Virus record (IMG/VR): IMGVR_UViG_3300020119_000063 | Span: 1-36,249 of that record | DNA length: 36,249 nt | Reading direction: 5' to 3' (one strand) | From: a virus | Part shown: in pieces, positions 1 to 9,061 of the stretch | How positions within the stretch are numbered: position 1 is the stretch's first letter | Layout of the letters: each line of letters begins with the position of its first letter | Program-made: the position numbers and the translations under genes | The notes under the pieces: generated by a model | What the model saw: the letters and a program-made list of their open reading frames with translations, nothing else | Database searches by the model: none | Told to the model about the DNA's origin: nothing

Positions 1-127
1 CACAAGCCGAGCAAGTTGTACGGCCATATGTTTACCATGCTCGTGACACACAGAAGATGAAGAACTTTGCCGGGCAATCTCTTTGTAATGAAATCGAAAA
101 CCTTGTGCAGCATAAATGGAAAGCGCC
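1..127. repeat. Left copy of 127-bp terminal duplication
   Basis: These bases are identical to the last 127 of the window (36123-36249). The copy lies inside the portal reading frame and keeps it in phase across the junction. A length of 127 is a common maximum assembly k-mer, so this is best read as the overlap of a circular contig rather than a biological terminal repeat. Confidence 0.95.
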
Positions 128-1181
128 TGTTGAAGGCATACCATCTAACAAAGATTATCAGCTGGCTTATACCAACCCGCAGCAGGCGACAGTTGTTTTG
201 TATAATCAGTTTAAAGACGGCGACCCTAACCAACCATTAAACCCACCGCAAGAAATCATGCGTCAGCCTATACCGCCGGAGTTAACCAATACTTTTACGC
301 TAGCTGACAATACTGTGCAGATTATTTTGGGTTCATACGATGCTGCATTGGGCGCAAATGAAAATGACATTTCAGGCATTGCAATCATGCAAGGTGCTAT
401 GCACTCAAACGCTGCAGCTATGCCATATACAATGGGATTCATTGAAGGCTGGTCGAGGTGCGCGGAGTTTTATCTAAACCTATTGCCAAAATATTACGTT
501 ACACAAAGGACTATCCCGATAGTATTGCCGAACGGCAAACGAGATTTCTATGAGATTAACCGGCGCGATGGCAAAGGCATTAAGTTTGATTACGACGTTT
601 CTGCCCTTGAAGTTAATATCAAGCCGGGCGTGAACTATGAAGTGCAGAAGCAAATCGCGCTCAAGACGATTGAATCCTTGATGGCAGTGAGCGAAAGCTT
701 CAAAGAGTTCATGAACCAGAATGGCCTCGAAGTCTTGTTGGATAATATCGACATTCGTGGCATTGACAAGCTCAAGTACATGGTTCAGGAATGGATGGAT
801 CAACAGAAAGAACTCGCCGCTAAACAGCAACAAGCGCAAGCGAATCAACCTACGCAGGAACAATTGGCCGAACAGCAATTGAAGATCGAAGCAGACCAAG
901 TGCAATCCGAACGCGAAGGGAACCAACTCAAAGCACAAGTTGAAATGGCAAAGGCTAGCGCTTCAGATGCTGTAAAGAATAAAGAAGCCGATATAAAATT
1001 CCTCGAAGTGATGAGTAAAATCCAAGATGCTGATTTGGATAGGACACTCGAACAGGAAAGGCTGGACGCAGAGCAAAGTCGCACTGCAGTTGAGATGGCA
1101 CTGAATGTAAGTAAACATTTTATGGAAGCAGGAGAACAACATGAAAAGCAGAAAGAAACAAGTTCCAATGAAGAAGGGTAA
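3..1181 (+). CDS. Portal protein, C-terminal part (gene continues from 35156 across the circle junction)
   Basis: The frame is open from base 3 with no start of its own. Joined to 35156-36122 it encodes a 715-residue protein, close to the 725 residues of the P22 portal (gp1). Portal forms the dodecameric DNA channel at the packaging vertex and binds terminase. This part carries the wing/stem segment and ends in a long Gln/Glu/Lys-rich stretch (about window residues 240-374) predicted to be helical, consistent with a C-terminal coiled or barrel domain. The ATG at 57 is internal, not a start. The last 41 nt overlap a small gene in another frame. Confidence 0.93.
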   Translation, partial: QAEQVVRPYVYHARDTQKMKNFAGQSLCNEIENLVQHKWKAPVEGIPSNKDYQLAYTNPQQATVVLYNQFKDGDPNQPLNPPQEIMRQPIPPELTNTFTLADNTVQIILGSYDAALGANENDISGIAIMQGAMHSNAAAMPYTMGFIEGWSRCAEFYLNLLPKYYVTQRTIPIVLPNGKRDFYEINRRDGKGIKFDYDVSALEVNIKPGVNYEVQKQIALKTIESLMAVSESFKEFMNQNGLEVLLDNIDIRGIDKLKYMVQEWMDQQKELAAKQQQAQANQPTQEQLAEQQLKIEADQVQSEREGNQLKAQVEMAKASASDAVKNKEADIKFLEVMSKIQDADLDRTLEQERLDAEQSRTAVEMALNVSKHFMEAGEQHEKQKETSSNEEG

Positions 1182-1209
1182 GGGTTACGGCAAGAAGAAG
1201 GGGTGCTAG
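1141..1209 (+). CDS. 22-residue lysine-rich peptide overlapping the portal 3' end
   Basis: The ATG is preceded by a strong AGGAGA ribosome-binding site at ideal spacing. The frame differs from portal and yields MKSRKKQVPMKKGKGYGKKK plus GC before TAG. About half the residues are Lys or Arg and there are Gly/Tyr elements. It stops 2 nt before the next start. No family is recognised; a nucleic-acid-contacting or head-assembly micro-peptide is possible. The case for a real gene rests on the RBS and tight packing. Confidence 0.5.
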   Translation: MKSRKKQVPMKKGKGYGKKKGC

Positions 1210-1211
1210 TG

Positions 1212-1436
1212 ATGGCAGTTCTATCAGCGAAAAAACGAAATTCATTGAAAAAGAAATCATTTGGTTTGCCCGGCGAAAGAAAATATCCAATGCCTGATAA
1301 AGCACACGCTGCAAATGCGAAAGCACGTGCATCACAGATGGTGAAGAAGGGAAAGTTAAGCGCAGCATCAAAAGCAAAGATCGATGCTAAGGCAAACAAA
1401 GTATTAGGAAAAAGTAAGGCGAAGAAAAAAGCCTAG
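1212..1436 (+). CDS. Small basic conserved phage protein
   Basis: 74 residues, very rich in Lys/Ala. The start chosen is the ATG at 1212, preceded by AAGGGG; the upstream GTG at 1203 would overlap the preceding stop. The segment FGLPGERKYPMPDKAHAANA resembles a motif (LPGxRxYPxxDxxHAxNA) seen in small proteins of many phages near the capsid module. The C-terminal half is a Lys/Ala helix. It lies between portal and scaffold. Its function is unknown; a minor DNA-binding virion or assembly role fits the composition. Confidence 0.75.
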   Translation: MAVLSAKKRNSLKKKSFGLPGERKYPMPDKAHAANAKARASQMVKKGKLSAASKAKIDAKANKVLGKSKAKKKA

Positions 1437-1452
1437 TTGTATTAGTAAACTA

Positions 1453-1480
1453 TTGGCTGTAACATATACAGTAATATATT
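1453..1480 (+). promoter_or_regulatory. Possible promoter before scaffold gene
   Basis: TTGGCT, a 16-nt spacer and TATATT lie in the 158-nt gap between the small basic gene and the scaffold. It is the only sizeable gap in the head module. The match to a sigma70-type promoter is moderate and the position is the main support. Confidence 0.25.
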
Positions 1481-1594
1481 TGGCTTACGGAAAGCATATA
1501 ATCCGGCGAACACGCAGCTATGCGGCACAAATAGTAGTTCATGGCACTAAAACCATGCGACCACGTTCACAACGGCAACAGTGAGATTGACAGG

Positions 1595-2308
1595 ATGACT
1601 GAAGAAGTAGCTTTAGAAACGGAAAATGATTCGATCCCTGTTGAAAGTTCTGATGCACAGCAAGATGAAATGATTTCAAAACGTCGTGCTGAAGAACTGG
1701 TTAAAAAAGCTAAACTCAAAGGGAGAGATTCAATGCAGGCAGAGTTGGATGCGTTAAAAGCTGAAAATGCGCAGCTGAAAACTAACGCTGGATCTATGGG
1801 CGGTATGGCCGCACCGATTGACCCAGAAGTTATTAAACAGCAAATCATGAATGATATTCGTGAACAAATGCAGCAAGCCAGCGAAAAACGTGCCCAAGAA
1901 GAACTGGATAAAGAAGCCCAGAAAATTGCCCAGACATATCATGCAAGGATGTCTACAGGCAAAGATCAATTCGAAGATTTCGATGAAGTCATGGCCGACT
2001 TTAACCCTGCAGCTTTTCCTAACCTTGTCTATTTGGCCTCGCAGGTTGAAAACACGCCTGCAGTAATGCGTGAGCTGATGCAGAATCCTACTAAGCTTGC
2101 AGCCGTCACAGTGATGTCTGAACGTGACCCCGCAGCCGCTGAAAAGATGATTCAGAAAATCAGCGCATCCATTGTTGCCAATCAGCAAGCTAAAGCCGAG
2201 GAAAAAGAAATCGCTCCTCCTCTCAGCCGAATGTCGTCTTCGCCTACAGGGAAAGACAACGGCACACCGAATAGCGTACGCGACTATAAGCGTATGTTTA
2301 AGGGATAA
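1595..2308 (+). CDS. Scaffolding protein
   Basis: 237 residues, highly charged and almost wholly helical, with Glu/Lys/Gln repeats and coiled-coil stretches (about 30-70 and 85-120). The basic C-terminal end (SVRDYKRMFKG) is like the coat-binding end of P22 gp8. It sits directly before coat, as scaffold does in P22. The start at 1595 has GTGAG upstream; an in-frame ATG at 1541 would add 18 residues but has no ribosome-binding site. The protein would direct procapsid assembly and leave before DNA packaging. Confidence 0.82.
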   Translation: MTEEVALETENDSIPVESSDAQQDEMISKRRAEELVKKAKLKGRDSMQAELDALKAENAQLKTNAGSMGGMAAPIDPEVIKQQIMNDIREQMQQASEKRAQEELDKEAQKIAQTYHARMSTGKDQFEDFDEVMADFNPAAFPNLVYLASQVENTPAVMRELMQNPTKLAAVTVMSERDPAAAEKMIQKISASIVANQQAKAEEKEIAPPLSRMSSSPTGKDNGTPNSVRDYKRMFKG

Positions 2309-2365
2309 AAACCTTAAAGGCGATGCCTTGATCTGTCTCTATGTTTTTCTAACGGAGAGATTGAC

Positions 2366-3616
2366 ATGCCATTGCCAAATAATATTTTGCAAAATGTCCA
2401 AACATACAATAAAGCCGACTTAGCTTATTTACAGAACATTAACTGTTTCGTATCGACCGCTAATACCAAATACCGGGACTTCCAAAAAGCAAACCCAGCC
2501 AACTTGGGCGACACGATTACTTTTGACAAACCACCCCGTTTTTATGCTAACGATGGCTTAGTCGTAAACTTCCAAGGCGTTGAACAAAGAGTTCAAAGCT
2601 TGGTAGTCGATCAAGCTAAAAACATTGGTATCGACATTTCAGCCCAACAATTAATCTTTAACTTAGAAGATTATATGGATCGTTTTGGCCGCGCTGCCAT
2701 TAACGAACTTGGCGCTGTAATCGAAGCCGACATCGCTGGCATTTGCGAAACTTCACCCTATCGTTTCTACGGTAACGGTGTAACGCCAATCAATTCCTTC
2801 AACCAATTAGCCCAAATGTTAGCTTTCTTCCGCAACTTCGGCGCAGCCAAGAATGATACCAAGTGCTACCTGTCAGATATCATCATTCCTGACATCGTAG
2901 GCTCTGGCTTGAACCAGTTCGTACCGCAAGGCAACGAAGAACTGCGTAACAGTTGGGAACTCGGCGCGTTCGCAAAGTGCATGTGGTACTCATCCAACTT
3001 GCTGCCTGAACATATTGCAGGTTCTGAAGGCCAAGCCGGTTCCACACTGACCGTTGTTAGCGTAACAACCAACACTGATGGCGCTGTCATTACGATTACC
3101 TTTAGTGGTACATCAGCAGCTAATGATGCGGATTCCGTCAAGATTTATGATCGTTTCCAATTCCAAGACAACGTTTCTGGTCATCCAAACCTGCGCTTCC
3201 GTACTTTCGAAGGCCATTTCCCGTCTGCTTGCCCCGTGCAGTTTAAAGCAACTGCTAATGCAGGTAGCACCGCTGGCTCACAAGTTACAGTAAGCATTGA
3301 TCCTCCATTGCAAGCAGTCGTTGGCAAAAACCAAAACATCACTCAGCAGATTGTTGCTGGTATGCAAGTTAAGGTATTGCCTTCTCACCGTGTTGGTATG
3401 GTTCAATCAGGCAACCAGTTCTATGTGGCGATTCCGCCTCTGCCAGATTGCGATCCCTTCATGACTTCCGTTGAACAAGATCCTGACACCGCTGTTGCAT
3501 TACGTATGTACACTGGTGCTCAGTTCGGCCAAAACCTTTACGGTACAGTGCACGACGCAATTTGGGGTAAAACTCAGGTTAGCGACAACGCAATGGCCGT
3601 GATATTCCCATTATAA
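2366..3616 (+). CDS. Major capsid (coat) protein, P22 gp5-like
   Basis: 416 residues against 430 in P22 coat. The protein follows scaffold and has the HK97-fold P22-coat pattern: an N-terminal arm (MPLPNNILQNVQTYNKADLA), a central helical part, and from about 230 to 345 a Thr/Val/Gly-rich beta segment where P22 has its inserted Ig-like I-domain. A good GGAG ribosome-binding site precedes the ATG. Synonymous use is biased toward C-ending codons compared with neighbours, as expected for a very highly expressed protein. Confidence 0.93.
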   Translation: MPLPNNILQNVQTYNKADLAYLQNINCFVSTANTKYRDFQKANPANLGDTITFDKPPRFYANDGLVVNFQGVEQRVQSLVVDQAKNIGIDISAQQLIFNLEDYMDRFGRAAINELGAVIEADIAGICETSPYRFYGNGVTPINSFNQLAQMLAFFRNFGAAKNDTKCYLSDIIIPDIVGSGLNQFVPQGNEELRNSWELGAFAKCMWYSSNLLPEHIAGSEGQAGSTLTVVSVTTNTDGAVITITFSGTSAANDADSVKIYDRFQFQDNVSGHPNLRFRTFEGHFPSACPVQFKATANAGSTAGSQVTVSIDPPLQAVVGKNQNITQQIVAGMQVKVLPSHRVGMVQSGNQFYVAIPPLPDCDPFMTSVEQDPDTAVALRMYTGAQFGQNLYGTVHDAIWGKTQVSDNAMAVIFPL

Positions 3617-3632
3617 TTAAGGAGCTAATTTA

Positions 3633-4379
3633 ATGACTCAAGTTAATTTACCAGTAGTAAATGCCCCTTACTTATCCGTAAATGGGCTACAAATCGCGGT
3701 TGCTTCTACCACTACGATGACCGTTCAGGCTGGACGCGCACGAAACAGTTCGAATGAAAATGACATTATTCTGGCTGCAGCAGTAACATTGAATGCCGCA
3801 ACCACCGGGATTAATGCACTTGATACTGGCTCGCTCGCTGCCTCAAGTCTTTATGCTTTGTATGTTGTTGGTGATTCAACCTTCAATAATGACCCCGGCG
3901 TAGTGTTGTCAACCAGTGCTAGTGCTCCTTTACTGCCCGTTGGTTATGACATGTATCGTCTGATTGGCTATGTCAGAACAGATGGCTCATCTCATTTCTT
4001 GGCAGGTTACTGGAGTGGTAGCGCAAACAACCGTCTGTTTATTTATGACGTGCCGGTTGCAACCGCTGTCACCGCAGGCAACTCTGCGACCTATGCAGCT
4101 GTTACTCTGACCACGTTTGTTCCTGCAGTGGAAAACACCCCAGTGCTAATCGAAACGAACTGGACAGCGAATGCTGCTGCTGACACCTTGGCACTGCAAC
4201 CTTTGAATGCCGTTGGTGATACCGTTAAGTATATTGCTCCTGTTGCAGGCGCGACGGCTCATACCCTTGTTAGAGAATTCGTGCAAGCCCAGTTAGCTTC
4301 AGGCGCACCGAAGATCAATTACAAGGTATCAGCTGGTACGGTTGCTATTAACGTAGCAGGCTATCAATACACCATCTAA
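3633..4379 (+). CDS. Putative capsid decoration or head fibre protein
   Basis: 248 residues, Ala/Thr/Val rich, beta-type, no Cys. The region GDSTFNNDPGVVLSTSASAP followed by LLPVGYDMYRLIGYVRTDGS matches a motif found in virion proteins of diverse podoviruses, placed next to coat or fibre genes. It starts after an AAGGAG site and lies between coat and the head-completion gene, where P22 has no counterpart. A surface decoration or minor structural protein is the best inference; the exact role is unknown. Confidence 0.6.
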   Translation: MTQVNLPVVNAPYLSVNGLQIAVASTTTMTVQAGRARNSSNENDIILAAAVTLNAATTGINALDTGSLAASSLYALYVVGDSTFNNDPGVVLSTSASAPLLPVGYDMYRLIGYVRTDGSSHFLAGYWSGSANNRLFIYDVPVATAVTAGNSATYAAVTLTTFVPAVENTPVLIETNWTANAAADTLALQPLNAVGDTVKYIAPVAGATAHTLVREFVQAQLASGAPKINYKVSAGTVAINVAGYQYTI

Positions 4380-4400
4380 TTTGGATGGATAGGAGAGGCC

Positions 4401-5117
4401 ATGACTTATCTTGCAAGCAATCTTATTGCAGATTCGTATTATTTGAGTGGGATTGTCAGCCGGGAATTTGAAACACCGACCGGCGCGCAGATGAAGGATG
4501 GCCTTCGCCTTTTAAATAACGTATTGGCAGACAGGACTGTTGATGAAGGGACGATTCCCTATACTGACAAATTAATATTGACGGCGAGTGCTGGGGTTTC
4601 CGAATACTTTTTGGAAAACTGTATAGACGTTGATGTATTTGTATTCTATATCCAGTCATTGAGATACCAGACTAGGAACGAACAGCGCCAAGAATTCTTT
4701 GGCAGCTTCCGTCCTACCAATATCCAAAGCTTGCCTTGGAACTGGCACGTTGAGCGCGAATTTGGCGGTTGCCGATTGTTCCTGTATTTTGTCCCAGACA
4801 CTAACTATCCGTTAGAGATTCACGGTAGTTTCAGGCTGGTTTCAGTAACTGAATTCCAAGACTTGTCGCTAACACTCGACGAGTTCTATACGAATTTCCT
4901 GCAATACTTACTGGCTGAACGCCTTTGCCAGTTTAACTCATACAAAGTGCCAATGGATGTCGCTAACCAGCTGCAGAAATATTACAAATGGATTGGCAAC
5001 AACACCAACATCATGGACTTAAGGATGCAAAAATTAAGTTCCTTGAACAATGGCACAGCTATTAATTACGGGCTTGTTAATCTCGGGACAAGTGGATTCT
5101 TGCCGGTAGACTGGTAA
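4401..5117 (+). CDS. Head completion/tail accessory factor, P22 gp4-like
   Basis: 238 residues, after the coat region and before gp10. N-terminal YLASNLIADSYYLSGIVSRE and the following GLRLLNNVLADR segment fit the P22 tail accessory factor family, whose members bind below the portal and retain packaged DNA. It is longer than P22 gp4 (166 residues), as are many distant relatives. I see no lysozyme-like catalytic motif. AGGAG precedes the start. Confidence 0.75.
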   Translation: MTYLASNLIADSYYLSGIVSREFETPTGAQMKDGLRLLNNVLADRTVDEGTIPYTDKLILTASAGVSEYFLENCIDVDVFVFYIQSLRYQTRNEQRQEFFGSFRPTNIQSLPWNWHVEREFGGCRLFLYFVPDTNYPLEIHGSFRLVSVTEFQDLSLTLDEFYTNFLQYLLAERLCQFNSYKVPMDVANQLQKYYKWIGNNTNIMDLRMQKLSSLNNGTAINYGLVNLGTSGFLPVDW

Positions 5118-5127
5118 GGATCTGATA

Positions 5128-6750
5128 ATGCCATTTACTACTGATAGCGAAGAAGTACCAGTCCGAATCGTTGGAAGCTCGGTTTTCGGGCGTTATCCGA
5201 CCATTTCTGTTGAACGCACTTTCAATATGTTCATTACTTCAGATGGTACGGGCGAAGAAGAATGGCTTGCTAACTTTCCCGGCTATAGCGCTATCCTTGA
5301 TTTAATTGGTACAGGCGCTGAAGGTCGCGGGGTTTTCCATTCAGTGCGCGGTGGTTTTCTTTTGGCGGTGGTTTCAGGTGATGTTTACCTTATTAACCAA
5401 GTTGATGCCGTACCAACATTATTAGGTACAATCAGCAGCAGTACAGGTGAAGTTTACTTTGATGAAAACTTATCGTCTCAAATAGCATTCGTCGATGGTT
5501 CACTTGCTTATATTTACAATTATGCTTCCGCGCCATCAGCAATAAGCGCTGCTGTTTATGATTCACATGGTTCAGACTTCCAGCCTAATTATGTTACTTA
5601 CCAGAATACTTATTTCATCTTCGGTAATGCGTTAACGACAAATGCAGGGTCAAATTGGGTCGTCTATGAAGCTGATACCGGGTCTGGTGCATACAACCTT
5701 AAATGGGTTCAGACGCTCGCACTACAGACAAAACCAGACTTTGCCAAAGCAGTTCTTCGCATACCCGGAAAAGGCAATAACGTTTTAGTATTTGGCACAA
5801 CAGTTGCAGAGATTTGGAGCAACGTTGGTGGCCAGCTTGTTTATCAGCGTAATTCAACAATCAATATTGATTATGGCGCGGCTTCCGTTGCGACAATTGC
5901 CGCAAATGATGATGTCGTCGCTTGGCTTGGCATCAATGAAAAATCATCCCCTGCGCTAATGGTTTCGCAAGGTGGCGCTGCCCAAAGGATTTCAACTGAC
6001 GGTCTAGATCATTTATTAGAAACAGTCCAGCACCCATCATCGTCAACAGCCGTGCTTTATCGTCAAGGTGGCCATGTCTTTTATATCCTGTCGTTTTTCC
6101 ATGAAGACGATAATTTCAGCATTATGTATGATTTCACGACTAAACGAATTTATGACATAACTGATTGGGATTTTACGGCATTTCCTGCGCGGCAAATTGT
6201 TTACTTCAATAACAAAAACTATTTCTTAAGCTTTAAAGACGGCACGTTATATGAGATAAATAGTGACTTAACGACCTATGATACTTTCGTTAATGATGCT
6301 GGCGAAACAGTTGATAGGATCTATGACATTCCTCGTGTGCGGTTGACTAACACTTATCGTATTCCCAACAGGCCGGAAAAATTCAAAGTTAAGATGTTCA
6401 CTTTCGTTATTGAAAGCGGAACAACTTTAGATGCCTATGACCAAGATGTTTGTGTCGGATACATTTTGACAGAGGATGGAAATATCATTTACACCGAAGA
6501 CGGTATTCCACTGCTTGTCGAAGGTGGTTATTGTTATACAAATAAGCCTCGCGTTGATCTTACGATTTCTAAAAACGGTGGCATCACATTTAGCAACGTA
6601 GTCAGTTATCAATTAAAAGCAACCGGCCAGTATAAGAACCAGCCACGGTTTAATAACCTTGGTTATGCTCAGCAGATTACTTATCAATTACGATTCTGGG
6701 GCAGCGGTCGTTTCGTTGTTAAAAATGGTACGATGGAAATAGGCGCTTAA
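5128..6750 (+). CDS. Packaged DNA stabilisation protein, P22 gp10-like
   Basis: 540 residues (P22 gp10 is 472). The N-terminus (VPVRIVGSSVFGRYPTISVE then RTFNMFITSDG) is typical of the Phage_stabilise family. The rest has repeated beta-blade-like segments such as GNNVLVFGTTVAEIWSNVGG and GGHVFYILSF, consistent with a beta-propeller hub. It would form the hexameric tail hub under gp4 and seal the head after packaging. The order gp4 then gp10 is as in P22. Confidence 0.88.
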   Translation: MPFTTDSEEVPVRIVGSSVFGRYPTISVERTFNMFITSDGTGEEEWLANFPGYSAILDLIGTGAEGRGVFHSVRGGFLLAVVSGDVYLINQVDAVPTLLGTISSSTGEVYFDENLSSQIAFVDGSLAYIYNYASAPSAISAAVYDSHGSDFQPNYVTYQNTYFIFGNALTTNAGSNWVVYEADTGSGAYNLKWVQTLALQTKPDFAKAVLRIPGKGNNVLVFGTTVAEIWSNVGGQLVYQRNSTINIDYGAASVATIAANDDVVAWLGINEKSSPALMVSQGGAAQRISTDGLDHLLETVQHPSSSTAVLYRQGGHVFYILSFFHEDDNFSIMYDFTTKRIYDITDWDFTAFPARQIVYFNNKNYFLSFKDGTLYEINSDLTTYDTFVNDAGETVDRIYDIPRVRLTNTYRIPNRPEKFKVKMFTFVIESGTTLDAYDQDVCVGYILTEDGNIIYTEDGIPLLVEGGYCYTNKPRVDLTISKNGGITFSNVVSYQLKATGQYKNQPRFNNLGYAQQITYQLRFWGSGRFVVKNGTMEIGA

Positions 6751-6753
6751 TAT

Positions 6754-7032
6754 ATGATGATACCTGTATTCTCAGAAGTTCAATTTGTTAGAGAAAATGG
6801 TTTTCTTACTTCTGAAATGCAATTGTTTTTAGACCAGTTGATCCAAGCGCTACAAGGTGCTTTGAGCGACAATGGATGGACAATACCGCCCATATCAGCT
6901 GCAAACCTTGTACTGCTAGAAGCAAACAAGCCTATGCCGAACGGCACTATTTGGTATGAAAGCACCGCGAATGAATGGGTTGGAAAGCAAAACGGTTCTT
7001 TAGTTAAATTTACAACAACGCCTTATCCATAG
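6754..7032 (+). CDS. Small neck or tail protein in the gp26 position
   Basis: 92 residues. The N-terminal helix (MIPVFSEVQFVRENGFLTSE) is followed by a short C-terminal beta part with GTIWYESTANEWVGKQNGS, a motif common in phage fibre-associated proteins. P22 encodes its tail needle gp26 here, but this product is less than half that length and lacks a trimeric coiled-coil shaft. It begins 3 nt after gp10. A plug or adaptor role is inferred from position only. Confidence 0.6.
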   Translation: MMIPVFSEVQFVRENGFLTSEMQLFLDQLIQALQGALSDNGWTIPPISAANLVLLEANKPMPNGTIWYESTANEWVGKQNGSLVKFTTTPYP

Positions 7033-7043
7033 GGAGATTTAAA

Positions 7044-7712
7044 ATGTCATGGTATGACGCATTTAACCCGGTCAACGTTGCCAAGCAAGGTATCAATTTT
7101 ATAACGGGTGGTGGCGACCAAGAAGACCCTATGGCTGCTGCCAATCAATATTTGAAGCAAATCCCCGGTATTGGCCAGAAATACTATAACCCATTTATTG
7201 AAAGCGGCAAGAATGCTGGGAATCTCCTCCAAGGTGAATACGGCAAGTTATTAAACCCGACTTCATTCATTGACGAAATAATGAAACATTACAATGAATC
7301 AGAGGGTTCTAAATACGAACGAAACGAATTAGGCCGAGGGATCGGCGCCACTGCTGCGGCAGGTGGAATAGCAGGGACGCCAGAACATCAGAAAGAATAC
7401 GGAGACATGGCGCAGAAATTAATGTCCCGTGACATGCAAACATTTCTTCAAAATGCGCTTGGTGTTTATGGGACTGGCTTGACTGGCGAGCAAGACATTT
7501 ATGGGAAAGGTTATGAAGCCAGCGGAAATTTGGCTGACATGCTTGGTGGAACATTAGGATCACAAGCTGGCCTTGCATTCCAGTCTGCAAGCCAACGTAA
7601 CGCAAACAAAAATGCCTTGTTCAATGCAATTGCCAAAGCTTTATCTACCGGAGCAGGGGCATATCTTGGCGGTGTTCCCGGTGCAAAAGTGGGTTCTAGT
7701 TTATTTGGATAA
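7044..7712 (+). CDS. DNA ejection protein, P22 gp7-like
   Basis: 222 residues (P22 gp7: 229). Segment IPGIGQKYYNPFIESGKNAG is the classic signature of phage DNA transfer proteins, followed by an Ala/Gly-rich region with FQSASQRNANKNALFNAIAK and a Gly-rich hydrophobic C-terminus (GAYLGGVPGAKVG). The protein is packed in the head and ejected first, helping to build a channel through the envelope. It is first of three ejection genes, and AGGGAG precedes its start. Confidence 0.8.
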   Translation: MSWYDAFNPVNVAKQGINFITGGGDQEDPMAAANQYLKQIPGIGQKYYNPFIESGKNAGNLLQGEYGKLLNPTSFIDEIMKHYNESEGSKYERNELGRGIGATAAAGGIAGTPEHQKEYGDMAQKLMSRDMQTFLQNALGVYGTGLTGEQDIYGKGYEASGNLADMLGGTLGSQAGLAFQSASQRNANKNALFNAIAKALSTGAGAYLGGVPGAKVGSSLFG

Positions 7713-7723
7713 AGGGATAAATT

Positions 7724-9061
7724 ATGGCTGTTCAATTTCCTAATTTCTTACAAGTGCCCATTCAGCGGCCTGATTATTCGGGTATTGGTGATGCCGTTAA
7801 TAATTATTATGCTGGCAAGATGATGCCAAAGGATGACCTTATTAAGGCCGTTCAGGCACAATTTGCGCAGCCTAACGCTGAAGAAACTTTGAAAGGATCG
7901 AGGCTAACTAATGCTCAGACCGCGCTGAATAACAGAAAATTACAGCTAGAAATCCAAAAATATGCTTATGACTTGGCTCAGCAAAGGGCGTTAGAGGCAC
8001 AATTGAAGCAGGCATTGTCTGGTGGTGGCGCGACGCAAACAAATGCACCAATTGCACCAACAGGGGGGGCTATTGCACCAAATGCACCAGCAACAATGGG
8101 AACGCCTGCTCCTATCCAATATCCCGCTGGAATGCCACAAATGCCGCCCAGCGCCGTTCCAACTTTGAATCCAAAGTTAGGTCAGGCCGTCGCGCAGGTA
8201 ATGCAACCAGCAATGCAAAATATGGCAATTCCCAATATGCCGCAAGGGATGCCACAAGCAATGCAACAACCAGCTGCAGCTGCACAGGGTGGAGCGCCAG
8301 CCGGTCTTCCTGAACAATTGGCACTACAGCAACAACCAGAACAGCCGCATGAAGTTGTTATTAAGAAAGGATCACCCCAGCTTGTTGGTGTAGATAAGCT
8401 ATACGAAAATGGCGATCCAAACGTTCGTAAATTCCTTGAAGGTAAAGGATTTAAGAAAACCCAGCAGATAAAATTTGATAACAAAACTGGTAAAACAAGT
8501 GTTATTACGACCTATCCAAGTGGGACTGTCACGGTTCAAAGTACCTCAGCAACCGGCGGTGAAGAAGGCATTCCACTAACCAATAAAATGATTAGTAAGC
8601 ATCAGAACATTGTTTCTTCTATTGATAATGCAATGCCAATTATTAAAGAAATTCAAGATTTGTATGACAAAGGCAGCAAATTCCAATGGGAAGCTTATCC
8701 AAGATCTTCCGGTATAACCACTGGATTAGGATTAGGTTCTGTTCCCGGATTTCAAAGTGCATCAAATAAATATGAAGCCCTTGTCAGTTCAGTATTAGAT
8801 TCATTAGCTGGCGCTTATGGATTACCTGCTACTAATGAAGGTATCGAAACAGTCAAGAAACAATTATTAATAGGGCATGGAGAAACTGATGCGGCTTATA
8901 GAAGAAGGCTTACAAACCTTGTCAAAGATTTAGAAAGAAGAAAGAATTATTCATTAAATGAAGTGAAAAGATCTAACAAAATCCAGCCGATTGGCAGAAT
9001 GGGTGGCGGCGATAATGAGTATTCTTCAAATGATTGGGAGCCAGTAGATGCCCAACAATGA
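7724..9061 (+). CDS. DNA ejection protein, P22 gp20-like
   Basis: 445 residues (P22 gp20: 471). An N-terminal helical region rich in Gln/Ala (about 30-90) leads to a low-complexity Pro/Met/Gln/Ala linker (about 105-205), then a mixed C-terminal domain. The middle position among the ejection genes matches P22. The linker DNA contains a run of seven G and repeated gcacca units. No enzyme motif is visible. The gene overlaps the next start by 14 nt. Confidence 0.7.
   Translation: MAVQFPNFLQVPIQRPDYSGIGDAVNNYYAGKMMPKDDLIKAVQAQFAQPNAEETLKGSRLTNAQTALNNRKLQLEIQKYAYDLAQQRALEAQLKQALSGGGATQTNAPIAPTGGAIAPNAPATMGTPAPIQYPAGMPQMPPSAVPTLNPKLGQAVAQVMQPAMQNMAIPNMPQGMPQAMQQPAAAAQGGAPAGLPEQLALQQQPEQPHEVVIKKGSPQLVGVDKLYENGDPNVRKFLEGKGFKKTQQIKFDNKTGKTSVITTYPSGTVTVQSTSATGGEEGIPLTNKMISKHQNIVSSIDNAMPIIKEIQDLYDKGSKFQWEAYPRSSGITTGLGLGSVPGFQSASNKYEALVSSVLDSLAGAYGLPATNEGIETVKKQLLIGHGETDAAYRRRLTNLVKDLERRKNYSLNEVKRSNKIQPIGRMGGGDNEYSSNDWEPVDAQQ

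Noticed and set aside
1-127. T7-type direct terminal repeat
   Set aside because: The repeat lies within the portal gene, continues its frame, and the packaging genes are P22-like, which favours a circular map with headful packaging.
480-1399. Overlapping minus-strand frames opposite portal
   Set aside because: Phe/Leu/Cys-rich shadows with no start signals, opposite well-supported plus-strand genes.
7724-9061. Run of seven G as a phase-variation tract
   Set aside because: It lies in a low-complexity linker of an internal virion protein and there is no evidence of slippage; the replication-gene C-tracts are stronger candidates.
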